Program-made: the position numbers and the translations under genes
Assembly (NCBI GenBank): GCA_018697195.1
Contig: CM031878.1
Span: 8,765,797 to 8,829,796 of the forward strand
Length of the DNA: 64,000 nucleotides
Source: Certhia americana
Lineage: Eukaryota; Chordata; Aves; Passeriformes; Certhiidae
Reading direction: 5' to 3'
Part shown: piece after piece, positions 1 through 17,240 of the stretch
Layout of the letters: the number at the start of each line of letters is the position of its first letter
Position numbering within the stretch: position 1 is the stretch's first letter
The notes under the pieces: model-generated
What the model was told of the DNA's origin: nothing
The model's input: only the letters and a program-made list of their open reading frames with translations
Database searches by the model: none

Positions 1-636
1 ATGACTTGCATGACTATCACACAGCCTCCCAAAAACTGTAGTAACATAGAGAGCTATCCATTTGCTCAGGCACACACTTCAGGTATTAATGTGATCTGAA
101 TAAATATTTATGCTAAATGTCTGCCTACTGTATAATTTACTTAAAGCATAGAGTCCACACACTATATAATTATTCAAACCTAAAGGCACTATTGCTAAAA
201 TATTTTTCCAAAACAGTGTTTGGAAATTGTTTGCTGGGTTGTTTTTGTTTTGTCTGTAGGAGTACTGAAACAGGAAAAGAATGAAAACAAGAAATAGGTT
301 CACTGTTATGAACAGGTCAGGCATGGAATTATTTATTTTGGCATATGTATGCCTACTTTGGGCACTTTTGTGCATGGTGTGCCCAGTGTGCATTTCTGGA
401 AAGCCAGTTACAGGTTCTCATAAATTATTCCTTTTGCTTTTGTGTGAAGGCACTGCCAAATTAACAATTTGCACTATTTTTATTTCATTCTTATTTTAAA
501 ATGGCACTTTTTACTTTTGCCTAGCCTCTTTCTAGGGTCTTCATATCAATGCTTCTTGCTTGCTCAGGTGTGAAGATGATGTCATGTAGAAATCTAGTGT
601 TTAGAGATCAAAACGGCTGTTAGAGTTTTCAGATGC

Positions 637-736
637 NNNNNNNNNNNNNNNNNNNNNNNNNNNNNNNNNNNNNNNNNNNNNNNNNNNNNNNNNNNNNNNN
701 NNNNNNNNNNNNNNNNNNNNNNNNNNNNNNNNNNNN
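637..736. other. Assembly gap, 100 N
   Basis: Exactly 100 N. This is the usual placeholder for a gap of unknown size, so the true length of missing DNA is not known. Its right edge is a long T homopolymer, which may be why the assembly broke here. Confidence 0.99.

Positions 737-776
<40 letters not shown>
737..776. repeat. Poly(T) tract, T40, at gap edge
   Basis: Forty consecutive T directly after the N block. Only the right border of the homopolymer is real; the left border is set by the gap, so the true tract may be longer. It could be a simple homopolymer or the poly(A) tail of a minus-strand retroposed sequence hidden in the gap. Confidence 0.95.
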
Positions 777-2671
777 CCTTTTTTGTTAAATAGTCAAGTA
801 AATACAGCACCCATGAGGCCAGTTCTGAAAGTCAGAAGCCTTTTGTTGGGGGTGACTGTATCTTCCAGAGTTCATTTTCTATTCATGGCTTTTCAATTCT
901 TTACACCAAATGTTTTATCAAAACCTTATTGCATCTGAATGTCTGCATCAGAGGAGCAACCCATCCTGCTTGAAGCCCAGTGTGCTACTGAGTGAAAGAA
1001 CAATCTGCATGTACTGAGACAGTCTCTTGTGTCTGCTGGCTCTTTAGTAAAGGGACATTTTTGTAATCTTATTCTCCAAATAAATAAGAGATCTACCATC
1101 AGACATGAAAATTTCCTGTAAATCAATGGCAGTCAAAATTTGATGAATGGAAATATAGGGGAAGACGTGGAGTATGGGCAGTGCCTTCAACAGAAATGTT
1201 CAAGAGGTATTGCAAGAGGTAGTTCTTGTGCTAGTTTTATCTGATTTATGAACTTGTGAAGAATCTTCTAATACTTTTCAAGTTTGGTTGTTTGTTTTCT
1301 TTAGTAATAGCAATGGCTTTTAAACACTAAAGTAAGTTTTCTAAGAGTTTAACAGCCCTTCTCCTTTTAGTACATGTGTTGCAGTTTTCAAACATAGGAA
1401 TAGGCTGAGTCCTTGCAGCACAGGCATAATATAATTTACACTAAATTATGATGGTGGAACTAGTAACTGTCTTAACCACTCAAATACTCAAGGAATTTTA
1501 CTCTTTTTAAACTCTGACATGAAGTATGTTCCAAATACAAGCAAGTATGCTCAGTCCCAAGTCAATTATGTTTTTTAATTACTTAAGGTTTTTTTGCATG
1601 TAATGAAAACCAAAATGTACAGAAGATAGATGAGACAACATGAAATCAACTTAGTAGAAGAATCCTCAGCTTAAGAACTGCTATTGAGGAAGGGTAACAG
1701 ACAAGTACACAAAATGATGAAGGAATGGAGAAGGTGGATGCAGAATTGCCACTGCTTCATAAATAAAATAGGGATAACTAACTGAAATTAGTTGAAACAA
1801 GAAGAAACACTTTCCACAGCCAGCTAATGAAGTTGTGGATGATAGCAGAATGATGCAAAAAATCTCGAGGAGTTAAGTCTATTTAGAAGGGACTAAACTA
1901 TTTTATGAGGTTGACTTCATCAATGACACTTAAATACCACTGCCTGGAAGCAGTCTCTGCCTTAGAAAATCTGTGCATTACAACATATCAGAAACCAAGA
2001 GAGCATATCTGCAAAAGGATATTTCAATTTTTGCTCTGTATGTATGCTTAGGCCACTGAGAGACACTTGGCAAATGGACCTCGTGTCAAATTCATTAGTT
2101 TTTCTTAATGTATTTTTGGCTAAATTACCTCTTCTTTCATAGCCAGAAATAAAAGAATAATAGAATATAAGCTTGTTATTTAATGTCTAAACAGTCCCTG
2201 TGCGTTTGTGTCTAATTTGCTAAATACTGCCTGAGAGAATTAGAAGTCAAGTTCTTACCCCCATGCCGTTATTGATGTGTTTTGCAAAACACAGTAAAGT
2301 AAGGGCTGGTAATTGTTTCATGTTGTGAAACGAGTTGTCTACACTGTTCAGTAAAACAGAATGGAGACTGGTTTTAAGCACTTGACTTGGGCACCACTGA
2401 AACATGGAGCACTGAATTGAAAACTCTTTTTTCATACTGTGAAAAGTTCTGATTTTAATGTGTTGTGGAAGACTAAGGACATTTTTGTTCTCCAACAGTA
2501 TTTTTTTATTTAAAGAAGACTGGGACACCTAAGGTTTTATGTATCTACACAATAGTCTTTTCCTTTATCTGAACAATTCCTGAATAAATATGAATAAATT
2601 CAGATGATAAAAATCATGCGGTTCCATTTAAATTGCTCTTCTTACAGTGCCCTGATGGATGTCTTCCAAAA

Positions 2672-2724
2672 GTCACAGAATCATTTAGGTTGAAAAAGGC
2701 CTCTAAGATCTTTGAGTTCAACCT
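2672..2724 (-). mobile_element. CR1 LINE fragment, 3' end scrap
   Basis: Begins with TCACAGAATCATTTAGGTTG and continues with the pattern 'aaggcctctaagat...gagttcaacc'. This is the reverse complement of the 3' end of avian CR1 elements (terminal ATTCTRTGA-type repeat followed by the 'ggttggactcgatgatcttagaggtc' type sequence). About 50 bp is recognisable and the rest has been lost. It lies in an OXCT1 intron, opposite in strand to the gene. Confidence 0.7.
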
Positions 2725-3890
2725 TTGAAAAGATTAGGAAATGCATTTCATCTTTAAGGCTAGCTGATAATACAATAATCTTCAGCTCAAGTGCTAAGAA
2801 GCTCAAACGAATCAGTTCTCAGGGTCACAGGAGCAATTCAAGCTGTCATGTCTGTAAGTCCATGCATTTCAATCTCAATTAGGTACCATGAAGAGACACT
2901 TCATTTCACAGGGCTGAAAAGTGTGTTTGATACGTTAGTGAAGATATTACAAGTAGCACAGATTAATCTTGGCTCTTAGGCAAATTGCATAAGGATGTTC
3001 TCAAGATGGACAAGATATAAGTAGATAAATTGAAAGTAACTAGAAGAAATAGTTCCTCAGAGAAAGATAAATTCAAAAGCACATGGATTGCTCATTGTGT
3101 TATCCCTCAGGGGTCAAACTGGCTGTGAGGTGGCCCCTGATTAAGCCTTAAGGTAAACTTATGATTCTAAATGGTTAAATGAAACATGTTATACTCTAAG
3201 GGTTTTGAAATGCATAACTGAAAATTGATAATTAGACAAAAAAACATGGGGTAATGGGAGAAGTGTGCCTTTAATGGTAATTCTGTGAAACACTTAAAAT
3301 ACTGACCAAAAAAGTAATGATCCATCTGCCTTATATCCACTCAGAGCTCTTGCAGCCTACATTAACTTAGTATGCTCTAGAGCCATTTTTGAGCTATTAT
3401 TTGTAGAAAATGCAGAAAAAGAAAGGAACAAAAGACAAGGACTTTCCTAAAGACAATATGAGTAAATCAACTGGATTTACTGTTTTGAGGGCATGACTGT
3501 GCACTTGAATTCCAGGGATTTGAAGTTCCTCTGTGTGTGACTGATCCTGCACATACTGTTTGTGATAAAGGATAAGGCGGGAAAATACGTTGCCCATAAT
3601 GTTATTCCCTAAGTATTGTCCTTCATGTGTCATCAGTGAGGTTCCATGTATCTCTTGTCGTGACATTGTACCAGGAAGGGCAGATTATTAAGCAGCAGTG
3701 TGCAGGACTTCTAAACTCAGGAGTCCACTCAGTGGTACAGTAAGATTCTTACTATTCAGCCACAGAAATGAATTTGAAGAGTGTTCTGAGCACATTGAAT
3801 GTTTAAAGAATGCTGAATGGCTACAGCTGTGATTTTCATGAACATATTAGAATTTTCTAAAAGCTGATATTTGTATATTGTTAAACACAG

Positions 3891-3971
3891 GGCAATGTCC
3901 ATAAAATCTTGGAAAAATGCAGTTTACCACTTACTGGGAAACAATGTGTTGACCGCATCATTACTGAAAAG
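3891..3971 (+). CDS. OXCT1: OXCT1 third-last coding exon (27 codons)
   Basis: OXCT1 encodes mitochondrial succinyl-CoA:3-ketoacid CoA transferase. This matrix enzyme moves CoA from succinyl-CoA to acetoacetate and is the committed step of ketone-body use. The exon is 81 bp, phase 0 at both ends, and reads [18 protein letters not shown]... then ...VDRIITEK, closely matching the C-terminal domain of vertebrate SCOT (about residues 447-473 of the 520-residue human protein). The acceptor is TTAAACACAG and the donor is AAG|GTAAAG. The catalytic glutamate of the family lies in an upstream exon and is not visible here. There are no frameshifts or stops. The identification rests on recalled family sequence. 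Confidence 0.97.
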
Positions 3972-5977
3972 GTAAAGTACTTTTCTTGACTCCTTGTTAA
4001 TGATTTCCTCCTCTATCCCTAATAACAGTAGCAAAGCTTAGCAAAAATGAAGAATGTGTTCAGTATCTGTTGCCACAGGAGAGAAAAGATGGCCTTGGAG
4101 TTCAGGTCCGGATGTCTTGTGGTTCATATTTTTCCTTTTAAAGTTTTGGCATCTAACATACTGAACTGTACCCTTAGATGCCTTCAGAACAAAGATGCCA
4201 CATATAATAGGCATGAAAAGTGTGTATCTCCTTGTTTTCCCACAAAGTATTTCTAAAAATTTGCTGTGACATGCAAATTTTCGAATACGGCTGTAATCAC
4301 AGCTTGGGAGGCAAAGGGGCAATGTTGTTTGCTTTTGGTAGGGTTTTTTGTTTGTTTTTTGTCATTTTGTTTTGTTTGATTTTTGCTTGTTTTTTTTTTT
4401 CCCCAGCAAAGCACACATAGGTTTGATTGGCATCTTCTTTCATGTATGCTACATGCTGTTTCAGAGAAGCCCATGCCTGTAGCAGAGCTTTAATTCTTTT
4501 GTCCTTACTTGATTCCATTTGTGAGGCAATTTATTCTCCAGCTGAAGTACATATGAGCATCTCATACTGCTGCTGCTCAGAGTACATTAGTGGGTCTTTT
4601 TAGCAGAGGATAAGTGACAAAGTTTTTTGCTGTAATCATGCTCCTTTTATTTTTGGTGTTTACATTTTTAAGGACTTAGAATAATCCCTCTGTGAGCCAT
4701 CTATCATGCCAAGTAGAATGCATCAAACGTGCTGATGAAGAATTTGCTTTCTCATGGTGGGATATTGTTACACCTAAAGGATTTTTTTCACAAAGTAAGG
4801 GAAAATATATTAAAATATGGAAGTTTTTTTAAAAAATCAATCTTCTACCAACTGTCCACATACAAATGTAAGGTGCAAAGAAATTGAGAGGGACCAAGGA
4901 CTACTAGAAAATAAAGTAGAAATGTTTCTAATATTCATCAATTATCAGATCTTGTGTCTTTATTAGGAAATGATACAAATGTGCAACAACATATAGATAG
5001 TGTTGCAAATTCTGTTTCCAGACTAGCATTCTGGAATGTTCTTTATGCCCAGCTTCTCTTTTAAAACTTAAAGCAACAGTCCTTTTCAAGTCCCATAAAA
5101 AGCAGTTTCTAGTGCCCAGAAGACAACTAGACCTCAGGACACTTCTGTGATGAGCTTACGACTTCACTTTCATTTGAAGTTCAAGCTTTGCTGGTTTTTG
5201 CTACTAAATTCTTATTTTTAAGGAAAATTACTTTAGATCTTATGGTTTCCCTGGCAACTAGCTTGCAACCTGTGTCTCTCCCTCTGGTAGGCACTATTAA
5301 AGTGCACATTGTTTTACAGGTATTTTTATTTGATGCACTTGTAAGTCTCAAAGGTGGAGTGCATATCTTATGAAGACATCAGGCAGAATAGCCCTTGCTC
5401 CTTCAGCCTCTTTCTTTCAGGCTTTCTTTTAAAAATACTGCAGGGAATCTTGTCTTTCACTGCTAGCTTCTAAAAATTCTAGCATTTGCATTGGGTCTGC
5501 AATAGCTGTTGGAGAAACTTACAGTTAGTCAAAGATGATCTCTCTACTGGCCATGAAATGAAATAAAAGAGTGGGGGAGACATTCTCTTCCCTTGTTTCT
5601 TTTGTGGTCTGTTAGTGGACATTGTCTTGCAGCAAAGAACATTTCAGCCCCTTCCTTTGAGCCTCCCATTCTCACCAGATTGGAGCAGTAGGCATGGTCC
5701 ACATTTCTTGCAGTGATGAACAGTTGTACTTTTTCCCCACAAAACTAACACATACTAGATTCTAGATATTCCAACAGATTCTAGATTCTCTTTCTTGGTA
5801 CAAATAAATGTAGCAGAAATCTTTATTGGTCAGTCATGAAAGTGAAAAGTGGCATCTTATGTTACTGAAGGAATGCTATCTACTTCAGGAAACCATTTTG
5901 TACAATGTTACTGCATTTACATCCTCATTTTCTCTTTTATTATTAAAAATAAAATATGTGCTTTTTGAACTTAATAG
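3972..5977 (+). other. OXCT1: OXCT1 intron, about 2.0 kb
   Basis: Bounded by donor GTAAAGTACT and acceptor TTGAACTTAATAG. AT-rich, with a T/G-rich stretch near 4340-4405. I see no repeat family or RNA gene in it. Several short open frames on both strands here are chance frames. Confidence 0.93.
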
Positions 5978-12396
<6,419 letters not shown>

Positions 12397-12432
12397 GTTT
12401 CACCGAAACTAATACCAATGAGGCAGATTTAA
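12397..12432 (+). CDS. OXCT1: OXCT1 last coding exon with TAA stop
   Basis: The coding part is 11 codons plus stop, reading VSPKLIPMRQI followed by TAA. It starts in phase 0 right after the pyrimidine-rich acceptor TTTCTTTTTGCTAG, so it joins in frame to the preceding exon (...CDFA|VSPK...). The human protein ends VSPKLMPMQQIAN, so this copy has I for M, R for Q, and stops two residues earlier. Position, phase, acceptor strength and the VSPKL.PM.QI match together make this the real C-terminal exon despite its small size. Confidence 0.93.
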   Translation, partial: VSPKLIPMRQI

Positions 12433-13242
12433 ATGCGAATTACAGTCTGGGCTTAATTCACAAGAAGATTTGTTTCCAAATGGAAGGAATTGATGACTGT
12501 CTCACAATTTTACTTTTTTCTCCTTTCTTCTCTCTTTTTTTTTTTTCCTTTTCTTGTTTTTTTGTTGCTTTTTTTTTTTGAGGGCTGTCTACAGAGTTTC
12601 TAGATAGTTAAACTCAGGCTGTGACGATAAGCCTAATTTTATTCTGCTTTCATAACATTACCAACTTTAATGGAATGGTGAATATATTCTGTAAGTTTTG
12701 AATCATGTTATGGTAAAATGTTAATGATCATTGTAAAAAAGAAAAAAAAAATGCCTTGTAGTCTCTCTGCCAAATACTAGGTTTTTTTATACAGAATTAG
12801 AAAAAAACATGCAAAACTTATGATTGTGTTTCCTGCTATCTGTTGCTCTGGAACTACAGCACTTATCATGTCCATTCTCCTGTAAAGGTGTGGATTTTTC
12901 TTTTCTGGAGTGGTCTATAACAAATATATGTATCTGCAGAGAGATATATCCTTTTCCTGAACCTTTCCATCAGTCTGTAACAAAATTGTTTAAACCAGTG
13001 GAAATAATTGGGACCTAAATATATCTGCTGTTTCCATAGTGTGTGTCTGTTGGTATTGAGAGGCCTATGCCTCCCAAAGTTTAACTGTGACCCTTCATAT
13101 TTCAGTCATACAAACTAGAATGGGGCTAGTGTGAAGGAGGAAGATAAAAAAGTGTCCGTCCTCATGCAGATACACAATTTCCCACATGAACTGCTCTTAT
13201 TCTCCAGATATAATGCTTCTCTCCAGCTCCCAGTCAAAGGCA

Positions 13243-13248
13243 AATAAA
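13243..13248 (+). terminator. OXCT1: Possible proximal OXCT1 poly(A) signal AATAAA
   Basis: Canonical AATAAA about 0.8 kb past the stop codon, followed closely by TTGTGTCTG, a GT-rich element. It would give a short 3' UTR. Confidence 0.3.
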
Positions 13249-16133
13249 TATTGTGTCTGAAGTCAGGTCTGTCCTTCCAGTGTCTCATAGAAAAAGAGGA
13301 GAAGAAAAGGTTGTGGACACTTTGAAGATTCTTCTGAAGGGAATACAGATGGTTAAGGGTACAAGCAATATGCTTGTCAAGCAAACCACTTGTCAGTCAG
13401 TCACCAGCAAAATCTAAGTAGTTTGGAACCTAATTTCATCAAAACTTGAGACAATCAAAATAAAAAGACATTATCTGAGAGACATTTCTATGAAGGCCTA
13501 CTTTTCCCTGTTAATTACAAAATCACTTTTATATTTGGTTATTTTTGCAGACAGATAATATTACAGCTTTGGATCTCACATACCAAATCCGTGCAATATG
13601 TCTTGATTATACAGATCATGAATTGACTGGAAATCAACATTTACTAAAATACAGTGTTCTCTCCAATATAATGATTTCTGCCATTTCTGTCATTTGTATA
13701 AATAGAAGAATGTAAAACTTCAGTTAAAATAATTCCTGACATGACATGTGACACCAGGACTGGAGCATATTAAGTGACTGAAAAACAAATGAAATGTACA
13801 TGCACATGGCATGTATGCCTATCATACATGAAATAATCATGTTAAGCACATGACATAAAAAGGCATTCTAAGTGAATGAGTGATTCACCATAGTCAATGT
13901 GTATTGTGGAAGGAATATAACACATTTTTTGGGCAACCAGACAGAAAAATGGTGCAATATTTAGCTCTTGTACTAGCCTTTTTACAGCATTTTCAATTCT
14001 AAAATACAAAATGTTTCTCTTTCATGGAACAGTTATAAAATTTCTCTTGATCCATACAAGGGTTTTACAGCAGTAAAACTGCTTCCATTGGAGGTATTAT
14101 ATTGTATAGTTGCACTCACCCTGAACAGTTTTTTGATAATTTCTTGTCAATACCATAATAGGCTACCCATAATCCCAGCAAGAAATAAACAAAATGCCTT
14201 TGTAAACACCTTTATGTCAGTACAAAAGTATTCCCATAGTATTAAGCTGTGACTTGAACTCACGGCTGCTGGTGGGTGGCAGGCCATTGTGTAGCCTGAA
14301 TCTTTGGCAAGACCTGATGCTGAGCCTGTGGGATAGAAATGTGTTGTAAAAAGACCAGTGCTAATTTCATGATTAACGTATACAAGTGATTTGGTCGATA
14401 GGTAATTTGCATCAAAGACTTGAAATTACATTTATCATAGTGTTCCAGAATATCTTAACGCAGCATGCTAGTTTTCACGTTTTCTCTGTTTAGGCTATTC
14501 AGATGTATTCCCTATGTTACTAACTCATTCCACACAAGTTAAGTTTGACCATTTTCTTTGCTGTGGAGGTGGACTCAAGTTCTGCTCACAGAGGTTTTGA
14601 AGATTAAAAATCTGTATAATATGAAACCTGACTATTTTAGCTCACCGTAAGCAGTCGCACTTTTGAAAAGAGCAACCCAGAGGCCTCTTCCCTAATCCAT
14701 GAAGACACTTCAGTGACAATTCTGACCCTTGTGATGGTGTACACAGCAAAAGGTGCCTGTCTTTGCCTTCAGGGCCAGAGATGGGTTAAGAGCTACTCTG
14801 AGGGGATGGGTGTAAGTCCCTGAAAGCATTTGGTTCTTCTTCGCTCAAAGCTCTCATATAGAGTGCCCAAAATGGATGATGGTTATGGGGAGAATTATAA
14901 AACATTATACAGGGGAAGGTAGTTACTGTTAACTTATCCAGAGGGAAAAAACCCCACACAAAAACAAAAAGACCAAAGAACACAAACATTTAAACAGATG
15001 AGCATCTTTAAGAAATCTATAAATGAAAATGTTGATATATTGCAATTACCTATGCCACATTAGTTTTAGGACTGATTAGTTAATTACAGTGAATGTAATT
15101 GAAGTACAGGAGAAGTGTCTGAGGGCAGGATCAGTTGTACACTGCTTCTGCCATAGAACTTTGCTTTGCTGGTACACGCACAGAGCCATTGTTGTCATTA
15201 ATACATGGCTATAAAAAGACTAATGACTTGGTAATGTCTGGGAGTTTAGCACCTTGGTTTCTGAATCAAAGAATTAGGATCCAGGAGCTTCTATTTCCAG
15301 CTTTTCTGGTTCTCCACTTACTGCCTTGAGGAACAACAGCTGTGTTCTCTGCCTTGTCTCCTGTTGCTGGAAAAGGGGATGTTTTTCTTCCTACCTCACA
15401 GGGATGTTGTGAGGAATAAGAAGCTAAGGTCTGTGCCAGAGGTTATTTGTTGTTCTTCAGCTTGGGGATCACACTGATCAAGAGTGTGGACGAGTACTTG
15501 AAGACTGTCATATATGCTGTACATTTGAGTTCTGTGTCTTATTTGTGTCAGTGTTAATGAAAGAGAGCAAAAGTACATGGTGCTGAAAATTGGGGATAAA
15601 AGGAGAACAGGCTCTCTCCATATACAGTAATGATGCTGCAGCAACAGGAGACAAGATATATATGTCACATGTGACCTTTATCTTGAGGACGGAAGATTGT
15701 GGTAAAATATTGGTATTTTTATGAAAACTTAGAGTCCGCACAAGCTAATTACAACTTTGCATCCACTTTTTAAATTCATTTGTTTAGCAAAATAAAAATT
15801 AAAGCACTCCTAAGTATTTCCCTCTGTGGACACAATTGTGGTTCACAGGTAAGATATACTCTGACTAGTAGTTCCAACAGTCAGTATTGCAGGGATGAAG
15901 GTTTATTGTGACTGAAATCATTCCCTGCTTGACAGCACTTCACAAGTCAAGGACAGTTGATACTCTTTGTTCTGAAGAAGATGATGATTCTACTATATTA
16001 TCACATTGGACTTGGCTTTATATTTTATTGATTTTTTGCCTCTAGAAAAAGAAAAAAACATAGAAAACATAGCTGTGCTGTAAATTCTGCAAACTAAACA
16101 TCAGAGTCCTTCCTATGTATTTGCAAAACAATC

Positions 16134-16139
16134 AATAAA
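16134..16139 (+). terminator. OXCT1: Possible distal OXCT1 poly(A) signal AATAAA
   Basis: Canonical AATAAA in an A-rich context (CAATCAATAAAGTAAAAG). A GT-rich stretch (AATGTGTCTGTT, then CTTGTGATGTTCTG) begins about 30 bases downstream. This arrangement suits cleavage near 16155-16165 and a 3' UTR of about 3.7 kb. Confidence 0.35.
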
Positions 16140-16160
16140 GTAAAAGTTTAAAATCACAGA

Positions 16161-17023
16161 TTTTGTCTATTAATGTGTCTGTTACCATTTCTTGTGATGT
16201 TCTGTTCTGATTTTGGGAGAAGTGAAAGTTTAGCTTGTGTTCACACCAGCATGTCACACCTCAGCACATGGCATATCCTCAAGGTCTTGTCTGAATGTAG
16301 GTGGGTTTGGTAAACAGAAATAATGAAGCTCGAAAATCAGTTAACAGCTGGATTCTACATGTTCTCTCTTCTCACTGATGTCTCTGTTGGGTCAATCTCA
16401 AACATAATTATCACATTCATTTTCGAAATGACTTGTTTTTCAATCAAGTTAAATAATGGACTGCATATGTAGTCCTTAGAGAAGTGATTTTTTACCTTTT
16501 GATTAAAACTGCTGTAGAACTGATCACATTTGAGATGTTAATCATCGATGTTAGCATGTGGCTGCACTCTGAAAATTGTACTAGATGACACATGAAGACA
16601 AATTCCATTAACCACCTACTGAATGATAAAGTAGATGATTGCAAAGGGATGAAAATGTCTGTGTGTAGTGGGGTCATCTTTCCTTACCTGTCATAAGGTC
16701 ATGCATAAATGTGCCATAGAATTGTTTTCTCTTCAGTATCATCAGAAAGCAGGTTGATAAATGTGAAGAAAAATGTTTAGAGTCATTAAAAAAAACCCTG
16801 ATGTTTTTCTCTGAAATGAAACTCTTCAGCAATTTATATATGTGGTCAACATCCCTGTGAAGGGGACTACAAGGTAAGTGCCAAACCCCTGGGCTAATAC
16901 AGCAATCTTGCAGCTCAAAAACCCACTCATACAAATGTATAAGGCTATGCTGTTGGTTACAGAAAGTTGGTTACAGGCATATCTGAGAAGTATTGTGGTG
17001 CCTTGTATGTCTTCCATTTTGCT
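16161..17023. other. Intergenic, nothing recognised
   Basis: AT-rich sequence between the probable end of OXCT1 and an LTR fragment. Short open frames on both strands carry no recognisable motif. Confidence 0.6.
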
Positions 17024-17240
17024 TATTTTGCTGGTTTGGGTTTGGGTAGAGTTAATTTTCTTCACAAGAGCTGGTATGGGGTTGTGTTCTGCATTTGTGC
17101 TGAACAAAGGGTTGATAACTCAGGGATATCTCCCTTATCCTGAGCAGTGCTTGCTCAGAGCCAAGGTCTTCCCTGCTCCTCATCCCTCCCCACCACTGAG
17201 GAGGTTGGGGATCACAGGAGTTGGGAGGGCACTTGAGCTG
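17024..17240 (+). mobile_element. ERVL-type LTR fragment (5' part)
   Basis: Contains the hallmark opening of a common avian ERVL LTR. 'Ctggtttgggtttgggtagagtt' leads into 'aattttcttcacaagagctggtatgg', then 'gttgataac', 'gagcagtgcttgctcagagccaagg', and ends near 'ggagttgggagggcac'. The middle and 3' part of the LTR are absent, so it is a truncated solo piece. The family assignment is from memory of the consensus and was not computed. Confidence 0.65.

Larger units (their letters stand above)
1..3890 (+). other. OXCT1: OXCT1 intron (3' part), non-coding
   Basis: AT-rich sequence upstream of the first recognisable OXCT1 exon. It ends in the acceptor TTAAACACAG at 3881-3890. I looked for the exon expected immediately upstream (the segment ending in the MEHSAK region of SCOT) and did not find it, so it lies before the window or, less likely, in the 100-N gap. 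Apart from the gap, its flanking T tract and one small CR1 scrap near 2.7 kb, I see nothing else in it. Confidence 0.85.
12433..16160 (+). other. OXCT1: Probable OXCT1 3' UTR and 3' flank
   Basis: AT-rich sequence after the stop codon. It includes T-rich tracts at about 12520-12580. Possible poly(A) signals AATAAA are at 13243-13248, 13459-13464 and 16134-16139. The true 3' end cannot be fixed from sequence alone. I favour the 16134 signal for a long form because it is followed within about 35-60 bases by a GT-rich stretch, but a short form ending near 13.3 kb is possible. No other gene is seen in this interval. Confidence 0.5.

Noticed and set aside
633..938. Open frames running through the N block
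   Set aside because: Artefacts of undetermined bases and the poly(T) tract.
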